Positions 12,179 to 22,567 of a DNA stretch of 64,000 nucleotides are shown in pieces. The stretch's first letter is position 1; the number at the start of each line of letters is the position of its first letter. The translations under genes were made by a program, and so were the position numbers. The notes under the pieces are model-generated. The model worked only from the letters and a program-made list of their open reading frames with translations, did no database searches and was not told where the DNA came from. Origin of the DNA: Gnetum montanum (taxonomy: Eukaryota; Streptophyta; Gnetopsida; Gnetales; Gnetaceae); assembly GCA_015680685.1 (NCBI GenBank), contig MNCI01021551.1, positions 426,444-490,443 of the forward strand, in the 5' to 3' direction.

Positions 12179-12632
12179 GAGGAGTGGCCCAAGAGACGTC
12201 AACAAAGAACCCAAAACACCACAGTAGACACAGCGCCAACATCGCTCGTCAATACTTAGTTAGATGACACTTCACCAAGCTCAACAGTGCTAAAGGTAAT
12301 GGTATGCTAAAGGTAATGGATGTAGGGGATTGGCTTAGGGATAGCAAGGAAGGAATGAGATGTAAATGGTGCATCATGCTGCAAGATGCAGATTCAGCAC
12401 GGTTGGCCATGATCATGGTGCCAGGGTGGCTTGTCGCTGAAATGACAACCTCTCATCGGAATGCTTGTGAGAGAGAGCTGTCGCTTGTAGCACCAGGATG
12501 GCTTACCCCTAACATGTTAACCTCTCATTGGAGTGCTTATGAGAAGGCCGATGTGAATTCAGGGTTCGACCAGTTGTGAAATTACAACTTTGCTAGATTT
12601 TGCTTAGGGACATGTTTTACCACTCCACACAT
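12179..12632 (-). other. Element E 3' internal sequence with a 72-bp tandem duplication
   Basis: No coding frame is supported. Two diverged copies of a unit starting GYRCCAGGRTGGCTT lie at about 12418-12474 and 12490-12546, with a period of 72 bp. Each contains an ACCTCTCAT.GGA.TGCTT.TGAGA block that can fold on itself. The match to element C's noncoding 3' region begins abruptly at about 12633. Confidence 0.5.
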
Positions 12633-12879
12633 TTATTAACAAAAATTAGAAAATCACACTAAAATAAAGTAAAATAAATATAACAAAGTGTAAAATATTA
12701 AAGAAAAATTTAAATCTACTAATGATGGTGTAAAATAGGAAAAAATTTTAAAATAAAAAAGGTATAAAATAAGCAATTTTCAAAAAAAAATAGAAAAATT
12801 GAGGAGCCATGTATATGGTTAACATGGATGGCCATCTCCCCCATAGTTGAGTTAGAAGGAGCATATTTGAAAAATTGAC
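12633..12879 (-). other. Element C noncoding 3' region with internal purine tract
   Basis: Collinear with 20470-20730 of element D, including the ACACCATCATTAGTA block. On the minus strand, AACTCAACTATGGGGGAG at 12836-12853 is the post-integrase purine tract seen also in D, G and H. The homology stops at about 12633. Confidence 0.7.
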
Positions 12880-13279
12880 CATGGTTCTCCATTCATTGAG
12901 GTATCTATTACATTAGCTTGCTTGGGCTCATGGAAAGGCTTCACCTGTTGGATGTTGACCAACTATTTCTTATTTGGGCTTTTAGATTTATATATGATCA
13001 TGATCCTAAAAGAAAAGGTTTCATCAAATTATATAAGGCCACTCCCACAATGTTTGGAATTTGGTTCACTAAGCTACATGTGTGGGGTTTCAGTAGAGGA
13101 CCTTCTCTCTCAGTTGAAGTTTGATCATTCTAATTCTTAGGTCATGATGCTTTTTTCTAAATTCTTTGTGCACTTCTTTCAAGGATAGGGCTACCAATCA
13201 ATTTTCATCTAGCAAATTCAAGTTAATTAATCTTTCTTTTTATGCTAGGCTAAGGTCAAGATCCATGTCACAATTTTTT
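12880..13279 (-). pseudogene. Element C integrase C-terminal part
   Basis: Minus-strand reading matches D 20060-20460: an LDLSLA block, then NLLDEN.L.ALSLKEVHK patterns, the VLY.NPTHV tail and a closing SMNGEPWSIFQICS. It continues directly from the piece that ends at 26690, on the other side of element D. Confidence 0.75.
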
Positions 13280-14191
13280 TGATGAAGTGTCAATAAGATG
13301 TGTTGATGGACCTCTATTGATGCAACCTCGTCGATAGGCCCCTGTTGATGAGGCCTCGTTTACATGATGTTGCCTTGTCAACGAGGCTGCATTGATGTAG
13401 TGTTTACTATGTTAAAGGGGCCCCACCGACATAGCCCTAGAGAAAAAACTATAAATATCAGCTCCCAACCATGTTTATTGGCATCAGATTCATAGTAGTA
13501 GCCAAACTCTTATAGTTTTTACATTTGAAAGTTAGAATATTTCTCCCAAGTACCCACAATAGGAGTCATTGAGTGTATGGATCTTTATTTGAGCATTATT
13601 GTACCTAAGCATGACAATGTGTACGGTAATAAAGATGAGCTTCTTGATGAACCTTGCAGCATTATGGATAGTTTAGATATTTATTTATGCATTTAATGTT
13701 CTCTAGTAATTAATCTAATTAAGCAAGATAAGCTAGATAGATTAAATACATAAGTACAACCGCTTCGAGCGTAACACATATTCACTTGGTAATCCTAGCA
13801 GTGTTATTGCTTCTTATGCCTAGTAGCATAGCACTTGGTAACTCAGTAGTGGATACATGGGTTCAAGACATGTACAAAAAGTGGGAACAGATGCTTATGT
13901 TAGGATTAGTTAGAGACTAGTTAGTTAGTTAATTTAGATTAGTCATTAAATTACTCTCTCTCTCTTCAAGCACCCAAAAGAATAAAACATAAAATGATAA
14001 AAATGATATGCCTCAATTACTCTTAACCATATCATTATGCTTCACAAGTCTAATCAGGAAGACAACAAATGACCTTAGGGCAACGTTCACTTCCTAGAAG
14101 ACTAGTGTACTAGAAACTGTAAAGTCCATGGAATCTGATCGAATCGTGCATGAACGCTTTGTAATTCATATGGTTGGACTAGTACTTAGCA
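13280..14191 (+). repeat. Element D 5' LTR
   Basis: Begins TGATGAAGTG and ends CTTAGCA one base before the primer site. U3 (13290-13440) is a run of modules like TTGATG-GGCCTC and GTCAACGAGGC. The TATA-type box ACTATAAATATCAG is near 13449-13462. Downstream sequence matches the 3' LTR. Length 912 bp, against 1014 bp for the 3' LTR, which carries an extra inverted duplication. Confidence 0.9.
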
Positions 14192-14192
14192 T

Positions 14193-14210
14193 TGGCGCTA
14201 TTGCTAGGGA
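14193..14210 (+). promoter_or_regulatory. Element D primer binding site (tRNA-Asp type)
   Basis: TGGCGCTATTGCTAGGGA, one base after the LTR end. It differs by a few transitions from the complement of the plant tRNA-Asp 3' end (TGGCGCCGTTGCCGGGGA). Confidence 0.85.
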
Positions 14211-14340
14211 CTTTGTTTGTTGAAACATGCACTATCTAGGGTCAGTGAATATTATTAATATCATTGGACAAACTCAAGGTCAACATCACTCTCAACAACA
14301 TATAACTACTAAGCACACTGATAATTCTATTTGTTCCAAA

Positions 14341-16660
14341 ATGTCTTCTTCCCAGAGGCATGAATATGTTAAACTACCAGTTCCACAAGAGTGCAAAGTA
14401 GTATATAATCATCCAAATGAGTATGTACCAAACTTCACCTTCATCCTACATCAAGATGAATAGCTACGATGGCATGATATGGAGGGCAACATCGTGTTTC
14501 CCCCTAAACGATCTATCCCCAGGATGCTACTTCAAATCCTTAAAAAGATAGACATCTCAAATCTTTGTAAGGAATATGTTGTGGTTGATCATGACACTCG
14601 AGATTACCATCCCAATAAAACATAGCACAAGTAAGATCGACACCAGGCAAATCACCATGATCTTACAAAGGGAAAACATTTCACTAATTCCTTATTCTAG
14701 CTAAACCAAGATGACAATGTGGATCCTCCCCTTGAGGGTTCTCACTATGAAAATTCTCCACCCTCTATTACTGGTGATGAGGGTGTGACCCTAAACTTAC
14801 AATCCACCATTCATAAACTAGGTTCAAGAAAAAGTGATAGTCAAGGTAGGGACTCGAGTAAACATCATAATGGCAAAGGATCTAAGGATGGTGATCATAA
14901 TGAACGAAGAGGTGGTGGTGAACACCACAGTGGTAGAGGTATTCCACCTTCCTCTTCATCCTCTTCATCTAATTCTGAACATTTGTTTTCATCTTTTGGT
15001 TCCCATAGAAGCCATTGTCAAAATAATCATGATGAAGGCGCTCAATGAGACAAAAAAGACCATCAAGGCCATAAAGAACACAGAGGTGACAAAAACCATC
15101 ATCAACACAATCATGATTATGAACCTCTATTGGCAACTCAAAGCATGCTCAACATTACAAAGGTAGTAAAGATCCCAACTAGGCATATGAAAGATAGCTA
15201 GATCAAGCACTTAGACATGAATAATATCCTACGATTTGAGGGGGGATACAATTCTGATCCGTAGAATCATGTATAGGATTTCCATAATGCCTATGCCTTA
15301 TAGAACATTGAAAATGACTAGCAAAAACTCAAGATTTTTCCTAGGACACTCATTAAGGAAGCCCAATGCTAGTACTAGTCCTTGAAACCGGAATCCATTC
15401 ACCAATGGAGTACCATGTTAGAGCTATTTAATGACAAATATGAAATGTACTCTAAAGTGTCTAATCTAAGAAGGCAAACCCAAGGTTGGAAATAGGGAAC
15501 ACATGAACCCTTGGATGCCACCATGGGTAGATGTTATTCACTCTTACATTAGTACCCTAGCCATGGTTATTCTTAAAGGGAACAGCTTAGCCACATCATA
15601 GATGGGCTTAGAGAAAAAACTAGAAGAACTATTGGGGTTTATGCCTAAGGGAGACTATCTAAATTAAGAGCTCATTAGATCCAAAGGTTGATAGAGTACA
15701 TACCAAAAGAAGAAGGTGAGTTGAAAAAAAGAAAAAGTGCAGAAGAGTATAATTGAAACCCTTCCATTAGGAAATAGGAGGTCTGATTTTGTGATGAGGA
15801 GGAATCACCACTCTATGAAGACATGAACAAGAAAACCTTGCCTATCCAAAAATCTATTTCTAATATTTCAGCAAAGGTTGATAAATTATGGAACTCTTTG
15901 GATGAAAAATTCCAAAATACTATGAATATTGCTGAAGAATCCAAAGAGTAAAATAGTAATTGTAACCACAGGAGGAAAAAAGAAGGTGAATGTGCTTACC
16001 AAAAAGGAAAGGGTAAAGCTATTGTAGTAGAGAAAGTTGTGAAGACAAACTCCAAAGATGATACTGGTTATGACATCTCTCAATATGAACATCCAAAGGG
16101 GTGTTGCCTTGTGATGTCACACTTACAAGAGTCTAGGATGTATGCATTGAATCCTTGACTAGCATGTAGGCAGGCACCTAGACAATAGCCTTATCCTCAA
16201 GGAAATCCAAGGCAGTTCCACCAACAACAATAAGCTTATTACCCAAGTGGAGCTCCACCACAACCATATAAACAATACCAATGGTGGCACTAACCACAAT
16301 CATGGGGAATGCCATCACCAAGGTAGCAATATCCTTATAGGTAACTAGATCCATATGGGTACTATGTTTAGTAGCCCATCTCTCCAAGAAGTTCTACAAG
16401 CCCTGCCTCATTTCATCATCACTATTATCTTCTAGAGTACCATTGAACACATTCACCATCTACTCAAGGGGAAAACCCATACCCATACCATGCTTTGCAT
16501 CCGTCTACACACATCACTCCATCCTCAACCTGGTTACCTCCTACTCCATCCATGCAGGAAGAAATTCCTCCACAGTAGTAACAAAAAAATGCTATGAGGG
16601 TTGTACATTCACAAATGGCTTTCCAACCAAGTGGTTTAGATAATTGATCTAGGAAATGAC
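14341..16660 (+). pseudogene. gag: Element D gag
   Basis: The start ATG at 14341 begins MSSSQRHEYVKLP and aligns with C's gag start. An upstream ATG in the same frame (14227) is not conserved. Early blocks: NEYVPNFTFILHQDE and QLRWHDMEGNIV. A His/Asp/Ser-rich basic linker follows at 14820-15130. The capsid core at 15220-15660 has FEGGYNSDP, NAYAL.NIEND and SLKPESIHQWSTMLELFNDKYEM, a Ty3-type capsid pattern. A knuckle remnant, YDISQYEHPKGCC (near 16069-16107), keeps His and the last Cys but lacks the first two Cys. A Tyr/Gln/Pro-rich tail runs to about 16660. Confidence 0.8.
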
Positions 16661-17820
16661 CCTTTTCTGACCTAACAATCCTTCCAAACCCTCACAACCT
16701 AATGCGGCTAATCACCCTACATCTCTAACACCCTCATCCTCTGCATCAAACACCTTCAACTATCCTTTAAACCAAACACCATCTCAGATTTTTACTATGA
16801 TGTTCACTCATGCTATTTTCAATTGGATCAAGGCTAGCAATCTTTCCATGAAAAGATCTATCCTAGGAAGTTATCTCATTTACCTAAAAATTGCTAGACA
16901 TGAGCCATGTAATGCTCTTCTTGATTCTGGTTCCAATGTCAATCTCATCTCTCATGACATGTACAAGGCCTGGAACCTACCACCTCTCAAGAAAAGCAAC
17001 ATCCATTTAGAATTGGTAGACCAATCAATTACTATTTCTCTAGGATTAGTGGAGAACATTGTGACCACAGTTAGTGGGTGGTCCTATCCTACCAGTTTTC
17101 TATTGATCAGGGTTGAAAACTGCAAAGGTGACTTCTCCATCATTATGGGAAGGGCTTAGTTAAGCACAGTCGATGCACATATGGGCATAAGGAACCTCTC
17201 CTTGAAAATTTCTAGGGAAAATAAGTTTGAAAAGTTAGAGAAGAAGGGTATTCCATGGATCGCATACAGCAATAATGGGTGCAATTGCGTGGCAAATATT
17301 TGGTCCATTAAAAGTACATACATCAAAGCATGCAATCACTATACACAAGAAACAAATATTCAAAGGTGTCTATATGCAACAACCACAAAATAGGAGGGTA
17401 CCCAGTGGTTGATAGTTAACTTAGATAGTAGCACATTATGCATGGAATCAACTAAGAGCCTAACATGTGCTTATGTTAAAAGCATGAATGAGCTTGAGCA
17501 AGTTCATCATCAATTCTCTGATAATGAAGATGATGATACTTGTTGGGGAGAGTTGGAAATCCCTGATCACTTCAAGCAGAAGCCCCTAGAGCTGAAAACT
17601 CTACTGGCTGGCATGGAATATGAATTTTTAAACAATGGTAGACTGGTCATAATCAATGCCAAACTTGCTTCTAAACAAAAAGAAAAGCTATTAAAGGTGG
17701 TTAATAATGGCCAACAACTTTTTCTTGGTCATATCTTGAGCTAACAAGAATCAATCCAAGGATATGCCAACATCACATTTACACCAACCTAACCATAAAG
17801 CCAAGAAGGTAGCTGCAGAG
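16661..17820 (+). pseudogene. Element D aspartic protease and linker
   Basis: Catalytic DSG (Asp at 16923) lies in ALLDSGSNVNLISHDMY. LVDQSITISLGLVENIVTTV and FSIIMGRA.LSTVDAHMGI follow, one TAG replacing Trp at 17158. The frame then runs with one shift through the linker (17409-17744), with FKQKPLELKTLLAGMEYEFL and GRLVIINAKLASKQKEKLL, the stretch that precedes RT in Athila elements. The acidic NEDDDTCW segment is shared with C and F. Confidence 0.8.
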
Positions 17821-18570
17821 GTGGCTGAATTCCAAATTAAAGCAAATAATTAAGAAGGAAATAGAGTAACTTCTCAAAGTAGGGTTCATCTATCCCATTG
17901 CAGATAATGAGTGGGTTAGCCCACTCACAATTGTGCCAAAGAAAGGTGGCAAGTGGTTAATTTGCATTGACTTTAGGCTATTGAATATGGCAACATTTAA
18001 AGATCATTTTCCATTGCCATTTTTGAATCCAATGTTGGACACCATATCCAAGCATTACTATTATATCTTCTTATATGGTTGTAGTGGCTATAACCAAATC
18101 CAAATTACGCCAAAATATCAAGCCAAGGCAACATTCACGAGTCCTTGGGGAACTTTTGCATATTGTAAGATGCCATTTAGTCTATGCAATGCCCCTACAA
18201 TAATTCAATGCCTGGTCCTTAGTATTTTCCAACAGCAAATCGGTAGTGGTGTGGAAGTCTTCATGGATAACTTCTTCACCTCTGGAGCTACATTTGAGAA
18301 AGCCTTGGACCACCTTGAACAAGTACTAAAACGATGCATGGAAAAAAATTTGTAGCTCAATAGGCAAAAAAAGTCACCTCATGATCCAAGAAGGCATTAT
18401 GTTGGGGCACCAAATTTCACAAGAAGAGATTGAGGTAGACCCAGAAAAGATAAGGATCATCCAAGGAATTACAAGTCAACTAGAGATAGTCAAAGATGTC
18501 AGATCATTCCTTGGACATACTAGCTACCACCGATGATTCATAAAGAATTTCTCTAAGATAACAAGGCCAT
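17821..18570 (+). pseudogene. Element D reverse transcriptase
   Basis: Blocks in order: RRWLNSKLKQIIKKEIE, GFIYPIADNEWVSPLTIV, GGKWLICIDFRLLN, FKDHFPLPFLNPMLD, YGCSGYNQIQIT, FTSPWGTFAYCKMPF, and the catalytic box FMDNF at 18260-18274, in which the second Asp of FMDDF has become Asn. LDHLEQVLKRCMEKNL then precedes the GHQIS-type segment. The 140-codon frame 17933-18355 is the longest uninterrupted RT piece of the Athila copies here. Confidence 0.85.
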
Positions 18571-19080
18571 TGGTAGAGCTAACGAAGAAAGATGCTCTCT
18601 TCATCTAGACCAGGGAATGTGAACATGCATTCCAATAGTTGAAGGAAAAGCTCATAGAAACTCCAATTCTATAGATACTATACTAGTTTAGAAATTTCAC
18701 ATAATGATGGATGCATCTAATTATGGTTTGGAAGCTATGCTTACATAGTTGGATGATAAAAAAACATCCATATTACAATCACTGCATGAGCCAAAGCATT
18801 ATGGGTGCATAGTTGACTTACATCACAACTGAAAAAGAACTAATGGTAGTGGTGTATGCTCTCAATAAGTTCAAGCACTGTGTGCCTGCTTATAAAGTAT
18901 TTGTGCACACAGACCACAATGTCATCTGCTTCCTAATGAACAAGCCAACGGTGAACCCTCCTATCATACAATGGTTCATGATCTTATAGGAATTCGATCT
19001 CATGATGGTAGATCAAAAAGGAACTAAGAATGTGGTCACTAACCACCTCTCTCGATTAAGATGGAATAACAAAGAGGAGG
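18571..19080 (+). pseudogene. Element D RNase H domain
   Basis: The segment has ECEHAFQ.LKEKLIETPIL, then HIMMDASNYGLEAML near 18699-18743 with the first catalytic Asp kept. ITTEKELMVVVYALNKF and HCVPAYKVFVHTDHNVICFLMNKP follow. It closes with MVDQKGTKNVVTNHLSRL at 19002-19060. The same HxxVICFLMNK stretch in C is where Tat element B inserted. Confidence 0.8.
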
Positions 19081-20460
19081 AGAGCCCACTCTCTAATCAA
19101 TTTCTAGATGAACTCCTCTTTATAGGAGCAATAAATAACCAAGTACCCATAGAAACAAAATATTATGATAGCATCCTCACTTACCTTCTCACTCAGGAGA
19201 TGCCATAAGACCTTGACTTATAAAGAAGCAATAATTTCTTGATCAAGCCAAATACTTCATGGAAATCAATGAACACCTCTACAAGGTATGCACTGATGGC
19301 CTGATTCATTGGTACGTCCTTGATGAAGATCAATTATGCATTCTCTAGGATGCTCATGAAGGACCTTGTAGAGGCCACTATGTAGGGAGATGCACAATCA
19401 TAAAAATCTTGATGGTAGAATACTATTGGCCTACAATATTCAGGGATTCCCAATAGTTTTTTTGATCTTGTGAATGTTGTCAATGAGATTATGGGATGAC
19501 CACTTGAATGGAAGATCCTCAATAGTGGATTCAACCACTATAGCCCATTAACATATGAGGCATTGACTTCATGGGTTCCATCACACCCATGTCCAATGGA
19601 AAGGCATATGTCATCATAGTAATCGACTAGTGCACAAAATGGGTAGAAGCAGCAACCATCACCAATTTTACATCATCCATTGCTGCTATATTTATATAAC
19701 AACATGTTGTAAATAGGTTTGGGATGCCACATGCACTGATTTCTAACAATGGAACTCATTTTATAGGTTCCACTTTTAGAAAGCTAATGCAATGCTTGGG
19801 GGTTGAACATAAATTAACAACACCCTATCATCCCCAAGCCAATGATCAAGTAGAGGTAACTAATCAAGAGATCACAAAGATCCTAACAAGAATCATAAGC
19901 AAATATAGGAGAGATTGGAGCATAAAACTCAACAATGCCCTATAGGCCTACTACTCAACATGGAACTTCCTACTGGCTACTCTCCCTACAAGCTAATGTA
20001 TGGAAAAGTTCCAATGCTATCGATTCAATCTGAGTTCCGTACACACTCAATAGCTAGTGACCTAAATCTTGACTTAAGTCTAGCATAAAAAGAAAGACTA
20101 ATCAACCTCAACATGCTAGATAAAAATCGACTCATGGCCCTATCTTTGAATGAAGTGCATAAGGCTTTCAATAAGCAACAACATGACTAAAGAATATGGA
20201 AAGTGAAATTCCAATTGAAAGATAAGGTTCTTTATTGAAATCCCACACATGTACCTTAGAAAAAAAATTCCAAACATTGTGGGAAGGACCTTATATAATT
20301 GTTGAATCCTTTTCTTCTGAAGCCATGACCATATACAAACCTGAAAGCTGGAATAAAAAGTAGTTGGTCAACATATAATAAGTGAAGCTTTTCCTAGAAG
20401 CAAGACAAGCCAACACAACAACTACCTCAATGGATGGACAACCATGTTCAATTTTTTAGA
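19081..20460 (+). pseudogene. Element D integrase
   Basis: The linker ESPLSNQFLDELLF is followed by the HHCC region: DAHEGPCRGHYV near 19347, with the first Gly pair altered, and C.CCQ near 19470. The core has GIDFMGSITPMSNGKAY near 19558-19608 and NRFGMPHALISNNGTHFIGSTF near 19712-19770, where the second Asp has become Asn (SNNGTHF). PYHPQANDQVEVTNQEI at 19827-19875 keeps the Glu. The C-terminal part runs to SMDGQPCSIF near 20450. No chromodomain was seen. Confidence 0.8.
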
Positions 20461-20472
20461 TATCCTCCTTCC

Positions 20473-20490
20473 AACTCAGTCATGGGGGAG
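20473..20490 (+). promoter_or_regulatory. Element D post-integrase purine tract
   Basis: AACTCAGTCATGGGGGAG at the end of pol. The same GTCATGGGGG core occurs next to the 3' LTRs of G and H and, as GTTGTGGGGGTA, next to D's own 3' LTR. It may prime plus-strand synthesis internally; this is inference. Confidence 0.45.
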
Positions 20491-20499
20491 ATGGCCATT

Positions 20500-22020
20500 C
20501 ATACTAATCATCCATGTGGCTCCTTAGTTTTTTTATTTTTTTCCACATTTTTGATTTTGCAATTTATTTAATTTACAACTTATTAATTTTTTTAAAATTT
20601 TCCATTTTACACCAATTTTTTTTCTACACCATCATTAGTACATTTGAATCTTTATTGAATATTTCACACTTTCTTCTATACTTTGTTTTGTTTTGTTTAA
20701 GTTTAGTTTTCAAATTTTTGCTAATAAAAGTGCTTTATTGCAAACAAGACGCAATGGTGTTGTAGCTACTACTAATGGTGGTTTGTACTTAATTTTTGGT
20801 TTGCTACTATCTAGTTTCTATTTTTGAACTTTTGTACTAATAGCTCAGTCATGGTTTCTTTTTCATGAAATAGGCAATGAGTCCATGACATCCACCCATC
20901 CAAAAACTCTATGGTTTTTCTTATTCTAGAAGTTTGAGGTCCCTTTCATTAAATCAACTTTTAATAAATTTGTAATCTTGGTAGTTCCTAGAATTGGGAA
21001 GGATTCAAAGGTTTGAATAGGGTGTGACTTCAAGGGGACTCAATTCTCTTTGTACTTTTCTGCTTACTTGAGTGCTTGAGTGTTTTTCACAGACTTCTTA
21101 CCATTCCATTCCAACCACTAAATAGGAAGTTAAATAAAGTCTTTGCATGGTGTTGTTCCCATCCAAAAAGAAATATATAATGATGGGAATTTAAAGCACA
21201 TCCCTTAGACAAATAAATGAGCTACAAGCACCAATTACGGGATTAGAAAGATGTGCACCCATGCCTGAAGGTCCCCTCTAACTAAGGCCCTCTCTCACTT
21301 CCTACTTCTCTTTTCTTCTCTTTATGGAATGGTGGTTATTTTGTGGAAGCACTCTTTTGTCTTGGGAGCCTGGGGGATGGGGGAGGGGGTGGATCAGTCT
21401 TGGAGTGGTAATGCAAAGTCACTGAACAAGGTTGGTTTTGGTCTAGACTAACGATGGATATTCTTTGGTAATTTTAAACATGAACTCCACAAGGGGCTTC
21501 TTATGACCTTAGTTGGGACTTCCATTCCACCTTCTCCATCATTCATTTATGTTGTCCATAACTCACCTCACTATTGGTGTCCATGTTCTTGATTCCATGT
21601 CTTGGTTTAACGTATTTCAATTCTTATGTAAAATGTTCTGAGTTTTGGTCCTTAACTTCCATTAACCACTAGTCACCTATGGGGCCTACAAACTCCTTAG
21701 GTTGATGTTATGTGAGGGCAAAATGAGCATGTGCCTACTATGGGGAGGACCCACTTGCATATCCCTTAGTTAGGTTCATTAAGTATCTTATCCCTAGACA
21801 TTCTTAGAGCCGGAATCTTTCATACATCCATCTTCCACATTAGACCATGTGCTCCTTTACATATTTTGTTTATTAATTACATTCTCCATCAAATTTTTTA
21901 ATTTTTGAGGTTTCAAAGATCCTCTTCAAAGATTTTATCATATTCTTGGCTTTTTTGGAATTCCATGGATCTGAATTTCATTGAAAAATTCATTATATTT
22001 TTGAAGATATTCAACTTTGA
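20500..22020 (+). other. Element D noncoding region between integrase and third ORF
   Basis: T-rich start (20514-20740) shared with C. Farther on, a block at about 21730-21765 (GTGCCTACTATGGGGAGGACCCACTT, cited here only by its TGGGGAGGACCCAC core) is matched on the minus strand in G near 58350 and in H near 61365. No coding frame is supported. Confidence 0.6.
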
Positions 22021-22130
22021 AAATTTTGATTAATGGGCCTCATATACGAGGCCCCGTCAATGCAGAAAACCCATATATGAGGCTCAGTATATAGGACCCT
22101 ATCAATATGGTAGAAAAATAGTATAAATAG
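22021..22130 (+). promoter_or_regulatory. Internal promoter of the element D third ORF
   Basis: Modules GGGCCTC, TACGAGGCCCCGTCAATG, TATGAGGCTC and AGGACCCTATCAATATGG lie at 22031-22110, followed by TATAAATAG at 22122-22130. The modules resemble those of D's own LTR U3 (TTGATGAGGCCTC; GAGGC.GCATTGATG). The TATA box is about 380 bp upstream of the leader intron. Confidence 0.6.
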
Positions 22131-22504
22131 GCATGACCCCACTTAGAAATTTTACATTTTCTCACAAACGCCAAAGAGTTTTTCAATTTTTCAGAGCCCA
22201 GAACCTTCTAAAGCCCATAAGTCACAAACTGTTTATCCAAATCACTCCATTCTTTGACCTTGCAACTACCAGAAGTAAGCTCTTTGTCAAGGGGACCACA
22301 AATGTACCATTTTTGATAGAAAATTTTTCTCAATTTTTTCTAACTCCCACAAACATTTAACTAACAAATTAACTGTTAAACACTAAATTACAAGAGTTAA
22401 ACCTTCCCAACAAGATTTGGTGATAATTATAATAAATAATTAATAAGATAATCAATCTACCATGGACCAACCTTAGCCAAAGTGTAACTAACTAATGAGA
22501 AAAG

Positions 22505-22567
22505 GTATTCAAAAATATTAAAGTTACACATTACATCTACTAATCCATGGATGTGTTGTGATCGCAA
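22505..22567 (+). other. Leader intron of the element D third ORF
   Basis: AAAG|GTATTC at 22505, a branch-like CTACTAAT near 22542 and TGTGTTGTGATCGCAA just before the ATG. G and H have the same layout with intact ...AG ends. D's acceptor has changed from CAG to CAA. Length 63 nt. Confidence 0.6.

Larger units (their letters stand above)
10490..12632 (-). mobile_element. Element E: 3' fragment of a Tat-type retrotransposon
   Basis: Minus-strand order: 3' internal sequence (12632 to about 12167), a purine tract, then the 3' LTR. Its LTR ends and the sequence next to the LTR match element B (TGAAACACC start; GGTC.CTA.A end). The left flank is element F integrase. The right flank jumps directly into the 3' region of element C, so this is a truncation or deletion junction rather than an intact insertion. 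Confidence 0.75.
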
